Source of the DNA: Gnetum montanum
Lineage: Eukaryota; Streptophyta; Gnetopsida; Gnetales; Gnetaceae
Direction of reading: 5' to 3'
Length of the DNA stretch: 28,724 nt
NCBI GenBank assembly: GCA_015680685.1
Contig: MNCI01003850.1
Span: forward strand, 98,626-127,349
The stretch's first letter is position 1. Every line of letters starts with the position of its first letter. Position numbers and translations under genes: made by a program. Shown in pieces: positions 18,554 through 28,724 of this stretch. Below the pieces are notes generated by a model, which was not told where the DNA came from, did no database searches, and was given only the letters and a program-made list of their open reading frames with translations.

Positions 18554-19160
18554 TAATCCTAACATAAGTATCTGATCCCACTTTCCATACATGTCTTGAA
18601 CCCACATATCCACTATTAGGTGACCAAGAACTATAGTACTAGGTGTACCAAGCAATAACACTACTAGGATTACCAAGTGAATACATGTTACGTTCGAAGT
18701 AGTCATACTTATGTGTGTAATCTATCTCACTTAATTATCTCATTAACATAATGACTAGAAAATATTTAATAACTAATTGAATGCATTTAATAAATAATTA
18801 GAAATAGTAAATGCATAAATAAAATAGCTAATCTATCCAAAGTGTTGTAAGGTTTATCAAAAAACTTGTCTTTATTGCTGCACACATTGTCATGCTTAGG
18901 TACAACAATGCTTGAATAAAGATCCGTACACTCAATCACTCTTGCTGTAGGCACTCGGGAAAAAATTCCAACTCTCAAATGGAAAAACTACAAGTGCTCC
19001 ACTACAACTACTATCTCTACTTACCATAAATTTAGTTGCAAGTGTGTATTTATAGCAAAAAATCAAGAAAACCAACACTGCGTTGATGAGGCCTCATCGA
19101 TACATGATACGATGCATCGATGAGGCCTTGTTGATGTAACCTACTGGAAATCACTCATCA
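18554..19160 (-). repeat. LTR-like promoter segment, target of element 1
   Basis: Read on the minus strand, a purine-rich ATGGGGGTA (complement of 19162-19170) is followed by TGATGAGTGATTT, paired palindromes, TATAAATA (19054-19047), and an AATAAAG about 190 nt downstream, the layout of PPT then U3-R-U5. Element 1 interrupted it, so it should continue in 1-224. I could not find its partner LTR in the window, so the call is tentative. Near 18613-18677 the unit ACTAGGTGTACCAAG occurs three times about 25 bp apart. Confidence 0.4.
19083..19136. promoter_or_regulatory. Paired palindromes upstream of a minus-strand TATA box
   Basis: TTGATGAGGCCTCATCGAT (19083-19101) and ATCGATGAGGCCTTGTTGAT (about 19116-19135) both centre on GAGGCC. 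The first core, GATGAGGCCTCATC, is a perfect palindrome. They lie about 30-80 bp upstream of TATAAATA on the minus strand. The same arrangement occurs at 22753-22818. Confidence 0.6.
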
Positions 19161-19639
19161 TACCCCCATGAATGAATGAAAACTTGCCCTTGAGTTCTTT
19201 TACAAAATTAGAAAGGTATGGGGTTATTGACTAACTTTTTTCAAACAAAAAAAATTGACTAACTTGACAAAAAATGTAGTACCTGGGTCTACAAATCCAC
19301 ATGTTACAAAGAATGAAGGTGTTTAGGACACAAAATTGAACACCTTGACATAACTCTTCAAAACTAGATAGTACATTCCTTGATGGTGTGAAGCTTGTTG
19401 GAGAAGGTTAGACAATCCTAGGTGGTGGTGGTTCATGAGGCTCCAAGGGACCTTCACCAGCTTCACACATGAGTGGTTAAAGTGGTTGTAGTTGTCCTGC
19501 TATTGTTGTGACTTCAAGTGGGAGGCAGAAAGAATCCAATAGTGCTTTCATTTTTTCTCCTTACTCTAGGGATCATGCATCATCCATGCAACTTCCCCAA
19601 TGTGGGTTGGAATGAGCATATACCAAGGACAGGAGATTT
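19161..19639. other. Non-coding stretch before the coiled-coil ORF remnant
   Basis: No convincing reading frame is seen on either strand. The minus strand may hold the last part of the neighbouring ORF in heavily stopped form. Confidence 0.4.
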
Positions 19640-22190
19640 TTGGAAATAACTTCTTTACATTGATGAACTAGGGAGTGAACTATTTGTATTCAATGTCAAA
19701 TCCACTTACTGTGCCTTATAGCTCTTTGTAGTCATTCATTCATCTAGCTAGGTTCTTAATGATTGATTGTTGATCTCTGAATTGGGCTATGACAATTTCA
19801 AAGTTCAGTGTTTGCAATCTCAAGCTTTTGATTGGTGTCTTTGTGATGCTTAAACTCCACCTCATATAATAGATATGAGCTAGCCACTTGTTGGTCTAAT
19901 TCTAAACATGATAGTTTGGTAGTCAACATTGCCAATTTTCATATCATAGATTAGCCAACTCCATGTACGCTATCATCTCCTCGATTTACAACTCCTTTAA
20001 GTAGATCTTTGCTTTATTGTAGGCATCAATTCTATCAATGATGGGTTGCCACATCTCTCTTCCTTGTTAGAGTTGCTAAAGGGCTTCATTCAAATTCACC
20101 TTTGCCATCTAAATTTCTTTTTCATTCACTTCCTTCTGTAGCCCAACTTGGTCCTTGTAGTGATTTTTCACTTTCTCAAATTTGAAGACCTCATTCTTCT
20201 AGGCAATGATTTTGATGGCTAATTTCTGGCACAAGGCATGCACTTTATCCATTAACAGATTGTAGTTTTTCATAGCCAATCTCCTTAGTTCAGTGTTTAC
20301 CTTAGCAAGCTACTCCTACTGTTGATGAAGAAATTCTTGCATTTGATCCTTCTGAGCATCAACATTTTGTAGGCGATAATTTTGAGTGGTCAAGGCTTCA
20401 TTCTCCTGGCACATCTATTCCAAGTCATTCCAAATTAAGTGTGTTTCTACTTCAGCTATGGACTAGTTGGAGATGGCTATAATCACCTCCTCCTTAGATT
20501 TCTGGAATCTTTCTTGAAGCTATTTGAAAAGTTCTTCTCTTATTATTATTGAGCTGAGGATCGCAGGATCCACAAGTCAAGCACAAAGTTTTGCAACCTT
20601 TGTGGTCAAGCATTTTTTTCTTTCTTAGGCCATTCTGAGTTGCCCCTCCTGGATAATTCATTTGCCTCTTAAGTTTTACAACTTCAAATAGGTTGTAGTG
20701 ATGTTCTCTAGAAGATCAAAGATGTCTGAAGTCGATTGCTTGGTTCCCACCAATCGTTCCAGCAACTTTTCATGTTGGGCTACCTCTAACTTTTTGCTAA
20801 CTGTACCTATGGACATCTATACATCTTGAAGTGTAGAAACATCTAGTATAAATGTCACAGGTGCTTTCAATGCTTTAGCTACATAGTCAACCATCACTTT
20901 AGCCATTGTCTCCTATCCATGGTGCTGCATCACCAAGATAGTTGCTCTACACATTCCTCCAACCTCACTGAGAAAGTGGTAGGATTCCTAAAGATTTCTA
21001 GGAATAGATGGTGTTGCAATAGTGACACCATCACTTACTAAGCATTAGGATTCAACCTTGCATGTAGCTATGTTCTTTAGATAGAGAAAATTGGACCACC
21101 CCTCTCCATCTAGTTAAATATTCAAGCCACATTATTAAGGTGACTTTAGGCTACTCAATACACAAATTGATTTTCCCCACTTGTTCCTACATGTTGCTCT
21201 TATTTTCTCAAAAATTGTTCTCAAATTTTCCACAAATTCTCAATGGTTGCATAGGCCTTTAGCATTTTTTTTTGAGTGGGTGGTGGTGGTGGCTGCTCCT
21301 CTTCTTGAGTTGCTATTGGAATTTTATCTTTCATGATCTTTGATCATGAGGCCAGAGGAGGATGCCTAAGGGTATCATTAAAATAGTGAACAATTCTTGC
21401 CCTTTTGCAAAGTTTTTGGATGAGGCATGGAAAGGGTAGGGTCTTTCTTCCACGTTAATTCTCCTTGAAGTACTTCTCGATCTCTAAGTAGATCAGTTGT
21501 GAAAGATTAACAAGAAATTTCTCACTTAGAGCAACACATGCTTAAGCAAAGAAGGTGATTACCTTGCTTGGCCTCATTGTTGGATTAAGGTGACAAGCTA
21601 AAATCTTGAAGTAAATTCACTTTGCCGATGTAAGCGCACGATACTCCTTACGGTCAACCTCATAGCATTGTTGGGTCCACTCCCTCTTAGCCTTAGGATT
21701 AGCTTTTGTGAATAATTTAGCCAACCATGTTCGGGTATCAAGAAACCCAAGTACTTGTGCAATAGCTTTTTCTGAATAGGACACTTGAATGTCCTTGATT
21801 TTAACGACGAATCCTCACCTTTGGCTACTCTAGAAGAAATATGTCTCTTCCAAATAACATTTTGCACTATACATGATTACTGGCCACATGGGAGAATCTT
21901 ATAGTGGTGTCTTGACATCCTCTGGAGCTTTCTCCAAAAATGGTCTAAAGTTGATCTCTTGAAAAAATAATCTTTGGGTCTCTTAGGACCTGATGATGTT
22001 TAGGTAGGCTTGAGTCAAAGTTACCTCAAGCCTTGGCGTAGCTTAAAGCACTACTCCTCATTGTGATTGTTCTTTTAGCACTTCTTCTTCTGGAATCTAT
22101 AAGATAAATTCCACCTTAGGCTCCTTATGAAGAGGTCCTGTTACATTGGTTTCCTCTAGTAATTCTTGGCCTTATTCTTGTTGGCCCCTT
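19640..22190 (-). pseudogene. Decayed ORF: conserved N-terminal domain plus long coiled coil
   Basis: On the minus strand a protein of roughly 800 residues can be followed through several stops and frame changes. The N-terminal part (about 22000-21370) has VSYSEKAIAQVLGFLDTRTW, KREWTQQCYEVDRKEYRALT, ILACHLNPTMRPSKVITFFA, LVNLSQLIYLEIEKYFKEN and LPFPCLIQKLCKRARIV. This pattern resembles the plant-transposon-associated domain often labelled putative plant transposon protein. I recall that resemblance and have not tested it. A Pro/Thr linker (about 21270-21310) follows. From about 20700 to 19900 the sequence is Lys/Glu/Gln-rich with heptad-like spacing (ENEALTTQNYRLQNVDAQKD, KVKNHYKDQVGLQKEVNEKE), suggesting a coiled coil. 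It lies just after a PBS-like site and LTR-like sequence on the same strand, so it may be the main ORF of a non-autonomous element. Confidence 0.55.
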
Positions 22191-22238
22191 CTAGCTCTTA
22201 GTCATTTCTCCCATAGTTGCAAGGTTTTTCCTTCCTAA

Positions 22239-22260
22239 GAGCATTTCTATTTTAGTGCCA
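22239..22260 (-). other. Possible degenerate primer binding site
   Basis: The minus strand reads TGGCACTAAAATAGAAATGC, close to the TGGYGCTAGAAGGAG type of element 1 if C-to-T and G-to-A changes are allowed. It lies next to the proposed LTR end at 22263. The match is weak. Confidence 0.35.
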
Positions 22261-22728
22261 TCTATAATCACAAGAAGACCATGGATTAGCAATCATTGTG
22301 TAACCTTAATATAATTGAGATACCTTATCTCTTAAAGAGAGTTACACTTTGGCTAAGTTGTGATTATGGCTGATTTAATTAATCCAATTATCATTTTATT
22401 TATGTATTATCATTAATAAACCATCCCAAAGGTTGTTGGAATGGTTAACTATCCAAAAAGTTGATGTTTATATGTTGTTAAGGTTATTAACCCTTTGAGG
22501 AAGTTAGAAAAATTTCCAAAAAAGTTCATCAAGTTTTCATTAGAAACCTTAAGGTTTGTGGCCCCCCCACGATAAAGATCTTACCTCCAATAAATGCAAG
22601 ATCAAAAATTAGAGTGATTTGAAAAAACAATTGGGAATTTAAGAGCTCTAGAAGATTTTGGACTCTAAAAAATTACAACTCCCTCTGTGTTATGAGAAAT
22701 TTGTAAAAACTTCCTAAGTTCTAGGTAG

Positions 22729-22818
22729 TATATATAGGCTATATGCACCACATTGATAAGGCCTCATTGATGGGAACTCATTAATGTGGTCGTCCGCATC
22801 GACGAGGCCTCATCAATG
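22729..22818 (-). promoter_or_regulatory. TATA box with upstream paired GAGGCC palindromes
   Basis: On the minus strand TATATA (22734-22729) is preceded by TTGATAAGGCCTCATTGAT (22753-22771, given on plus) and CATCGACGAGGCCTCATCAATG (22797-22818). This repeats the layout at 19047-19136, with palindrome spacing of about 45 bp against 33 bp. Confidence 0.55.
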
Positions 22819-23629
22819 CAACTATTGACCACTGTTGACTTTGGTCAAACTTTCAAAATACAAGGAATTTTTGGATACAATTAGGATCAAATGAATGCTT
22901 AAAGAAGTAGGAACAATATGAAAACATGAGAAGATGGTGTTGAAGCTCATAAATTTGGAAGAATGGAGAAAATTTAATTTAGTGGATGAATGAAGTGAAA
23001 AATTAAGGAGCACTGAGCAATATACCTAATCGAATATGTGAAAGATAGGATTGTAGCAATGTCAAAAGTAAGGAACCTTAACTAATCAAGCCAAGAGTTA
23101 TACAATTGGGTCCTCCCCATAGTAGGTTCATGCCCTTTTTTCCCTTGCATAACCTTAATTGAAGAGTCTATGGGCCCCACAATTGATTGATGGTCATGAA
23201 ATGTTAAGGACCAACCTGAAAGAATCATCTCAAGAATCCCAACACATCAAACTAAGACATAGAGCATAACATAGAACCTGATAGTGAGGTGAGTTATGGT
23301 AGCATGGATGGATGATAGAGAAGGTGGAATGGATTTCCAAATTGAGGTCATAAGAAGTCCCTTATGAAATTTGTGTGTAAAATGACCTAAGATGTTTCAT
23401 CCTCAATCCAAACCAAAACCATCCACTTTCAGTGACTTCGCATCACCACTCTAAGACCAATCCACCACTTGAGACACAAGAGTACATCCAAAAAATGACC
23501 ACCATTCCACAAAGAGAAGGAAAGAAAAGTAGAAAGTGAGAGAGAGGGCCTTAGTTAGAGGGGACTTTTAGGCATAGGTGCATGTCATTCAAGTCCCATA
23601 ACCAATTCTTATAGCCTGTTTATTTTTCC

Positions 23630-23780
23630 AAGGGATGTGCTCTCAATTTCCATTATTTTATTTTGTTTTTTTGAATTAGGAACCACACCATGTAAGGACT
23701 TATTTGTGTTGAAGGGGTGTGCTTTGAATTGCCATCAATCTTTTTATGGGAACCACACCATGCAATGATGTTATTTGACT
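23630..23780. repeat. Diverged tandem duplication of about 72 bp
   Basis: Unit 1 contains AAGGGATGTGCTCTCAATTT and later GGAACCACACCATGTAA. Unit 2 contains GAAGGGGTGTGCTTTGAATT and GGAACCACACCATGCAA, with intervening T-rich sequence in both. Confidence 0.7.
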
Positions 23781-24381
23781 TCCTAGTAGTGGCTAATTTG
23801 GAATGGTCAGAAGTCCATGAAAAACACACAAGTTCTCAAGCAAGTAGAACAGTACAAAGAGTAACGAGTCCCCTTGAAGTCAAACCCTTTACAAACCTTT
23901 GAATCCTTCCTAATTTTGGAACTACCAAGGTCACCAATTAATTAAAAATCTCTTTAATGCAAAGGAACCTCAAAATTCTCAAAATAAGGAAAACCATAGA
24001 GTTCATTGTATGGGCAAATGACATGGACTCACTACTTGTTCCATGAAAAATAAACTATGTCAACATCATTAGACATCAGAATTCAAAAATAGAAACAAGA
24101 TATTGATAATCACACATTAAGGACAAACCATCATTAATAAATAGTAATAGTGGCACTATGTTCTGTGGCAATCAAGCACTCTTTATTAGCAAAAATGAGA
24201 AAATATCACACTTAATCAAACAAAAGAAAAGTAAAATATATAAGAAAATGTAAAATAGTCTAGAATCTTTAAAGATGCTAAAGATGGTATAAAATTTGAA
24301 AAATTTAAAAAATCTAATAATGTGAAAAACACAAAGGTAGAAAAATTGAGGAGCTAATTTGATGGTTAGCACAAATGGCCA

Positions 24382-24396
24382 TATCCCCCACAACTA
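24382..24396 (-). other. Possible polypurine tract of element 2
   Basis: The minus strand reads TAGTTGTGGGGGATA immediately before TGGCCATT. It lies downstream of the integrase C-terminus on the same strand, where a PPT is expected. Confidence 0.5.
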
Positions 24397-24419
24397 AGTT
24401 GGAAGGAGGAGATCCAAAA

Positions 24420-25620
24420 AATAGAATGTGGATGTTCATCTGTTGAGGTAGTAGTTGCACTAGCCTATCTTGGGTTTAGGAAAAGCTTTACTTGTTGAAT
24501 GTTGACCATCTGCTTTTTATTTGGCTTTCAGGTTTGTAGATTATCATGGCCCTACAGGAAAAGGTTTGATCAATTATATAAGGCCCCTCCCACAATGTTT
24601 AGAATTTTCTCTTTTGGGGTACATGTGTGGGGTTCCAGCAGAGAACCTTATCTCCTAGTTCAGATTTCACTTTCTTGATTCTAAGGTAATGACATTGCTT
24701 ACTGAATGCCTTGTTCACCTCATTCAAGGATAGGGCCACCAATCAATTTTCATCCAACATGTTTAGATTGACCAATCTTTTCTTTTATGCTAGACTTAGG
24801 TCAAGGTTTAGATCACAAGCTATTGAGAGTGTACAAAGCTTAGATTGGATTGAGAGTGTTGGAATTTTCTCATACACTAACTCATAGGGAGAATAACCAA
24901 TAGGAAGTTTCCAAGTTGAACGATAAGCCTAGAGAGCATCATTAATGTTTATACTCCAGTCCTTCTTATATCTGCTAATGATCCATGTTAGTATTTTCCT
25001 AATCTCCTGATTGGTTACGTCTGCTTGACCATTGGCTTGGGGGTGGTAAGATGTTATTAATTTACATTCTACCTCAAGCATTGCATTAATTTTCTAAATG
25101 TGGCACATATGAAATGATTTCTATTATAAAAAATTAGTGAATGTGGCACCCCAAAATTATTCACAATATGTTTTCGTGTAAATTTGGTAGCAGTGGATGA
25201 TGTACAATTAATAACGGTTGTCTCTTCTACCCATTTTGTGCAATAGTCCACTGCTACTATAATATACACCTTCTCATTGAACATGGGTGTGATGGGACCC
25301 ATGAAATCAATGCCCCATATGTTGAAAGGTTCTAGTGGTTGAATCCACTATTGAGGACCTTCCATGTGAGCACTCATCCCTCTATCACATTGACAACATT
25401 TACAAGACTTGACAAACTAGTGGGCATCCCTAAACATTGTACGCCAATAGTATCCTGCCATTAGGATTTTTATGGTTGTGCATCTCCTTGCATAGTGCCC
25501 TCTGCAAGGCCCTTCGTGAGCATCTTAGAGAATATGCAGTTGATCTTTGTCAAGGACACACCAACAAATTAGGCCATTGACACACACCTTATAAAGTTGT
25601 CTATTGATTTCCATGAAGTA
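24420..25620 (-). pseudogene. Integrase of element 2, decayed
   Basis: The zinc domain is intact: HEGPCRGHYARR (about 25520) and KSCKCCQC (about 25400). The catalytic core begins WGIDFMGPITPMFNEKVYII with the first Asp kept. At the second Asp the sequence is IFYNRNHF, so it is lost. The third position, in ANGQADVTNQE (about 25020), has Asp for Glu. The C-terminus (ELGDKVLCWNPTH, WEGPYIIDQT, about 24660-24560) is recognisable. The open part 25302-25069 covers the core. Confidence 0.8.
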
Positions 25621-25626
25621 TATGGC

Positions 25627-26400
25627 CTAATAAAGAAATTGTTGCTTCTTTCTAAAATCAAAGTCTTGTGGCATATCTTGAGTAAGAAGATACGTGAGGA
25701 TGTCATTATACCATATTATTTTTGCAGGTGTTTGTTCACTTATTATTCCTATAAAGAGGAGTTTGTCTGGAAACTGATCAGAGAGTGGGCTCTCCTTATC
25801 TTTATTATTCCATGTTAAGTGAGAGAGGTGGTGGTCAGTAAGCACATTCTCGATCCCTTTTTGATCTACCATAGTGAGATTGAACTCTTGCAAGATCATG
25901 AGCCACCGTATGACACGAGGGCTCACCATTATCTTATTCATGAGGAAGAAAATTGCACTATGGTCCATATGCACAAATACTTTGTAACAAAGCACATAGT
26001 ACCTGAAATTTTCTAGTGTGTACACCACTACCATTAGTTATTTTTTCATGGTGGTGTAATTTAACTATGCTCCCATAATTCTTTGACTCATGCAATGGAT
26101 GATGCATGGACGTTTCTTATCATCCATCTATGTGAGCATAGCTCCCATGGCATAGTTAGATGCATTCATCATGATATGGAAAGGTTTGGATCAATCCAAT
26201 GCTCATAGGATTAGTGTTTCTATGAGTTTCTCCTTTAATTTTTGGAATGTGTGTTCACATTCCTTAGTCCAAATGAAGGATGCATCTTTCTTTATAAGCT
26301 CTACCAATGGCTTTGTGATCTTAGAAAAATTCTCTATGAATTACCATTGGCAGTAGCTAGTGTGTCCACGAAATGACCAAACATCTTTAATGGTCTTTGG
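25627..26400 (-). pseudogene. RNase H of element 2, decayed
   Basis: The minus strand shows FIWTKECEHTFQKLKEKLIE, PFHIMMNASNYAMGAML and TMKKxLMVVVYTLENFRYYV, then VFVHMDHSAIFFLMNKIMVS, RVIRWLMILQEFNLTMVDQK and NVLTDHHLSHL. These are the standard gypsy RNase H blocks in order. The first catalytic Asp (usually DAS) is Asn here (NAS), while the Asp in MDHSA and in LTDHHLSHL remain. The longest open piece is 26034-25627. Confidence 0.8.
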
Positions 26401-27100
26401 TTGATGTGCTATTCCTTAGATGATCCTTATTTTTTCTGGGTCTACCTCAATCCCTTTCTATGAAATTCAATGCCTTAGCATAATTCCTTCTTAGACCATC
26501 AGATGGCTCTTTTGCCAATTGAGCCATAGGTTTGTCTCTACACATCTTTTCAATACATGCTCAAGTTGGTCCAAGGCTTTCTCAAAAGTAGCTCCATAGG
26601 TGGAAAGTCATCCATGAAGACTTCAACATCTCTACCAATCTTTTTTTGAAAGATACTAAGGACTAAGCATTGGAAGGTTGTAGGGGCATTACATAGATAA
26701 AATGGCATCTTACAATATGAAAAAGTCCCTCAAAAACTCATGAATGTTGTCTTGGATTGATCTTCAAGTGCAATTTGGATTTGGTTATAGCCACTATAAC
26801 CATCCAAAAAGCTATAATAACAATGCTTAGATATGATGTCTAATACTTGATCTACAAATGGCAAAGGAAAGTGATCTTTAAATGTTGCCATATTCAACAA
26901 CTTCTAGTTGATGTAGGCCTACCATTTTTCATCCTTCTTTGGTACAATTATGAGTGGACTAACCCACTCACTATCTTCGATTGGATAAATGAACCCTACC
27001 TTGAGGAGTTGCTCTATTTTCTCTTTGACAATTTTCTTCAATTTGGGATTTAGTCGCCTCTATGGTTCTAGGCTTCATGGTCAAGTCAATGTAGATGCAA
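26400..27100 (-). pseudogene. Reverse transcriptase of element 2, decayed
   Basis: Blocks seen on the minus strand are PKKDEKW, MATFKDHFPLPFVDQVLDII, YSFLDGYSGYNQIQIALEDQ, SKTTFMSF, GTFSYCKMPFYLCNAPTTFQ and VEVFMDDF (about 26620), so the catalytic Asp pair is kept. The next block has a frame change, then HVLKRCVETNLWLNWQKSHL-type sequence and PKTIKDVWSFRGHTSYCQW. The family would copy element RNA into DNA. Confidence 0.82.
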
Positions 27101-27579
27101 TGCTAACATATCCTTGGATCGATTTCTATTAGCTCTGGATATGACCAAGTAAAGGTTGTTGACCATTTATTTACTACTTTCAATAAATTTTCTTTATGTT
27201 CAAGAACAAGTTTAGCATTAATTATGATGAATTTACCATTCTTTAAAAATGCATACTCCATACCAAATAGTAAATGTTTTAGCTCTAAGGGCTCCTAATT
27301 GAATTGATTAGGGATTTACAACTCTCCCCAATAGGTATCATCATCTTTATTAGAGAGTTGAGAATGAACTTTTTCAATTTTTTTCATGCCTTTAACATAT
27401 GCACATGTTAGGCTCTTAGTTGGCTCCATGCATATTGTGCTACTATCTAGATTAGCTATCAACCACTAGCTGCCCTCTTGCTTTGTAGCTTCTACATATA
27501 GACACTTTTGAATATTTATCTCTTGTGCACATTGATTGCATGCTTTAATGTATGTACTTCTGATTGACCAAATCTTTTG

Positions 27580-28080
27580 CATGAAATTTCACTCATTATA
27601 GTTGTACGTGATACATGGAATATGCTTCTTCTGAACCTTGCCTAGCTCATTTTCCTTGGATATTTCTAAATATAGGTCCCTTATGTCCATTCTTGCATTG
27701 ATTTTGCTTAACCAAGGTCTTTCCATAATGATGGAAAAGTCACTTTTGTAGTTGTCCACTTTGATCATCAGAAAATCAGCACGACAGGACGACCCAAAAA
27801 CTATGGTACAATGTCCTCTACTAATCCCAAAGGGATAGTAATTGATTGATTTGCTAATTCTAGATGAATTTTTCTCTTCTTAATAGGTGGTAGGTTCTAG
27901 GCATTATACATGTCATGGGAAATGAGATTAACTCCAAAACCAAAGTTAAGAAGATTTTTGCATGGCTCTTGTCTAGCAATTTGTAGATAGATGAGTGGAC
28001 TTCCTAGGTTAGATCTTTTTATAGGAAGATTGCCAACCATGATCTAGTTAGAAACAACATGAGTTAGCATGACAATGTGA
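27580..28080 (-). pseudogene. Aspartic protease region of element 2, catalytic Asp lost
   Basis: The minus strand reads MVGNLPIKRSNLGSPLIYLQ, then CKNLLNFGFGVNLISHDMY, where gypsy proteases of this branch usually have LLDLGASVNLLP, so the catalytic Asp is Asn. IHLELANQSITIPLGLVEDI and FSIIMERPWLSKINARMDIR follow with one frame change, ending EISKENELGKVQKKH. The order matches the protease to RT junction of Athila-like elements. Confidence 0.75.
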
Positions 28081-28099
28081 ATTCGAGGTGGCACTTGCC

Positions 28100-28724
28100 T
28101 TGAAAGGTACTGAAAGGTATTTGATGCAAAGGATGAGGATGATAAACATGCAGGACAATCAGCCAAACTAGGTTGTAAGGGCTAGAAAGGACTACTAGGC
28201 TGGAAGAAAAATATTTTTCTTGATCGATTATCTAGACCACTTTGTGAGAAAAATGGTTATGAGTGTACAACCCTTGTAGCATTTCATTATTACAACTGTG
28301 GAGGAATCTCACCCTGCATGGATGGAGCAAGGGGTAGCTCGGTTGAAGGTGGAGATGTATGTGCAGAGGGGTGTAGAGAATGATAAGGATACGGATATGG
28401 GTTTTTCCTTCGAGTAGATGGTGAATGTGTTTGGTGGTAATCTAAAGGGTAATAGTGATGCTGGAATGATGTATGCCTTGCAGAGCTGCTAGGCGAGATA
28501 GGTGTTGGCGACCGTTTGGGACGCGACTGCCAACGAGTGTCCTCGAACAGGATTTAGGTGCCTGCTGGTCTCTGGCAACACCAAGGCCCAGATACCTCCA
28601 AATAACTCAATAGTTAATGTGAGTATGTATGTGTGCTGTTGCGGCATGCAGTTGTATGAAATGTGACAATTTCATTGTGTGTGAACTACAAATGACTTTA
28701 CTTTAAAGAGATTCAGCCAACTTT
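28100..28724 (-). pseudogene. Possible end of gag of element 2, partial
   Basis: The minus strand from about 28500 to 28290 encodes a Pro/Ser/His/Tyr-rich stretch (SPSTRRKNPYPYPYHSLHPS) ending in stops, at the place where the gag tail is expected before the protease. No zinc knuckle is visible. The part 28490-28600 is more GC-rich than its surroundings and contains a weak inverted repeat (GGTGTTG and CAACACC); I cannot identify it. Confidence 0.3.

Larger units (their letters stand above)
22263..24381 (-). repeat. Possible LTR, minus orientation
   Basis: A purine tract (complement of 24382-24396, TAGTTGTGGGGGATA) directly precedes TGGCCATTTGTGC on the minus strand. At the other end the sequence finishes ATTATA two bases before the PBS-like site. 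A TATATA box (22734-22729) and paired palindromes lie inside. A length near 2.1 kb is plausible for an Athila-like element. No second copy is in the window, so the boundaries are inferred. No gene is visible inside; the ORFs at 22822-23013, 23717-23902 and 24172-24393 look like chance. Confidence 0.4.
24420..28724 (-). mobile_element. Athila-like Ty3/gypsy retrotransposon internal region (element 2), cut by the window edge
   Basis: Read right to left it shows possible gag sequence, protease, RT, RNase H and integrase. The RT pattern KDHFPLPFVDQVLD and YSGYNQIQIALEDQSKTTF fits the Athila branch better than Tat or chromoviruses. There is no second RNase H. Stops and frameshifts are frequent, and more catalytic residues are lost than in element 1, which suggests it is older. 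Its 5' end lies beyond 28724. Confidence 0.75.

Noticed and set aside
18554-24381. 18554-19160 and 22263-24381 as the two LTRs of one element
   Set aside because: They share only the paired palindromes and promoter layout; their proposed starts (TGATGAGTG and TGGCCATTT) and the distance from start to TATA (about 0.1 and 1.65 kb) differ.
28501-28530. TTGGCGACCGTTTGGGACG as a plus-strand primer binding site
   Set aside because: It recalls TGGCGCC-type binding sites, but no LTR end precedes it and pol here runs on the other strand.
1-28724. tRNA, rRNA or host housekeeping genes
   Set aside because: No cloverleaf, rRNA-like or conserved host protein sequence was recognised on either strand by reading; a tRNAscan and protein search would settle it.

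Overview
The window looks like repeat DNA from a large seed-plant nuclear genome. A gymnosperm is my guess, at low confidence, because the elements are giant and old yet still nearly full length. No intact host gene, tRNA or rRNA is visible. Everything recognisable is decayed Ty3/gypsy LTR-retrotransposon DNA plus passenger genes carried by it.

Element 1 (225-18553, plus strand) is a Tat-lineage element of about 18.3 kb with both ends in place. The TSD TTAAC occurs on each side. The 5' LTR is 230-1296, the PBS about 1302-1320, gag about 2729-3929, the protease region 3936-5233, RT to integrase 11369-14862, the PPT just before 16561, and the 3' LTR 16562-18548. The pol has the two RNase H domains typical of Tat elements. 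The 5' LTR lacks 920 bp that the 3' LTR keeps, including the only clear TATA box.

The striking part of element 1 is that protease and RT are separated by about 6 kb holding a gene on the opposite strand (about 10692 down to 5826). It appears to have at least seven coding blocks joined by short GT-AG introns (84-123 bp), in frame at most junctions, with its own TATA-like promoter and a GA-rich 5' UTR. The protein is not recognised. It has a conserved N-terminal half, an acidic Glu/Ala repeat linker and a helical, probably coiled-coil, C-terminal part. Three clusters of a 28-bp repeat (consensus near ACAGTCTACTAAGACCTTAAA plus CTAGCAC) sit at the module boundaries: after protease, before RT and after integrase.

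Element 1 is inserted in older DNA (1-224 joined to 18554 onward). Beyond it, on the minus strand, are an LTR-like promoter segment (18554-19160), a decayed coiled-coil ORF (about 22190 down to 19640), a possible 2.1-kb LTR (22263-24381), and an Athila-like pol read right to left: integrase (24420-25620), RNase H and RT (25630-27100), protease (27580-28080) and perhaps gag sequence to the window edge. Many catalytic residues of this second pol are lost.

All coding sequences are broken by stops, mostly changes expected from deamination of methylated cytosine (CAG to TAG, TGG to TAG or TGA), so the window is best read as silenced, ancient repeat DNA with one unusual captured gene.
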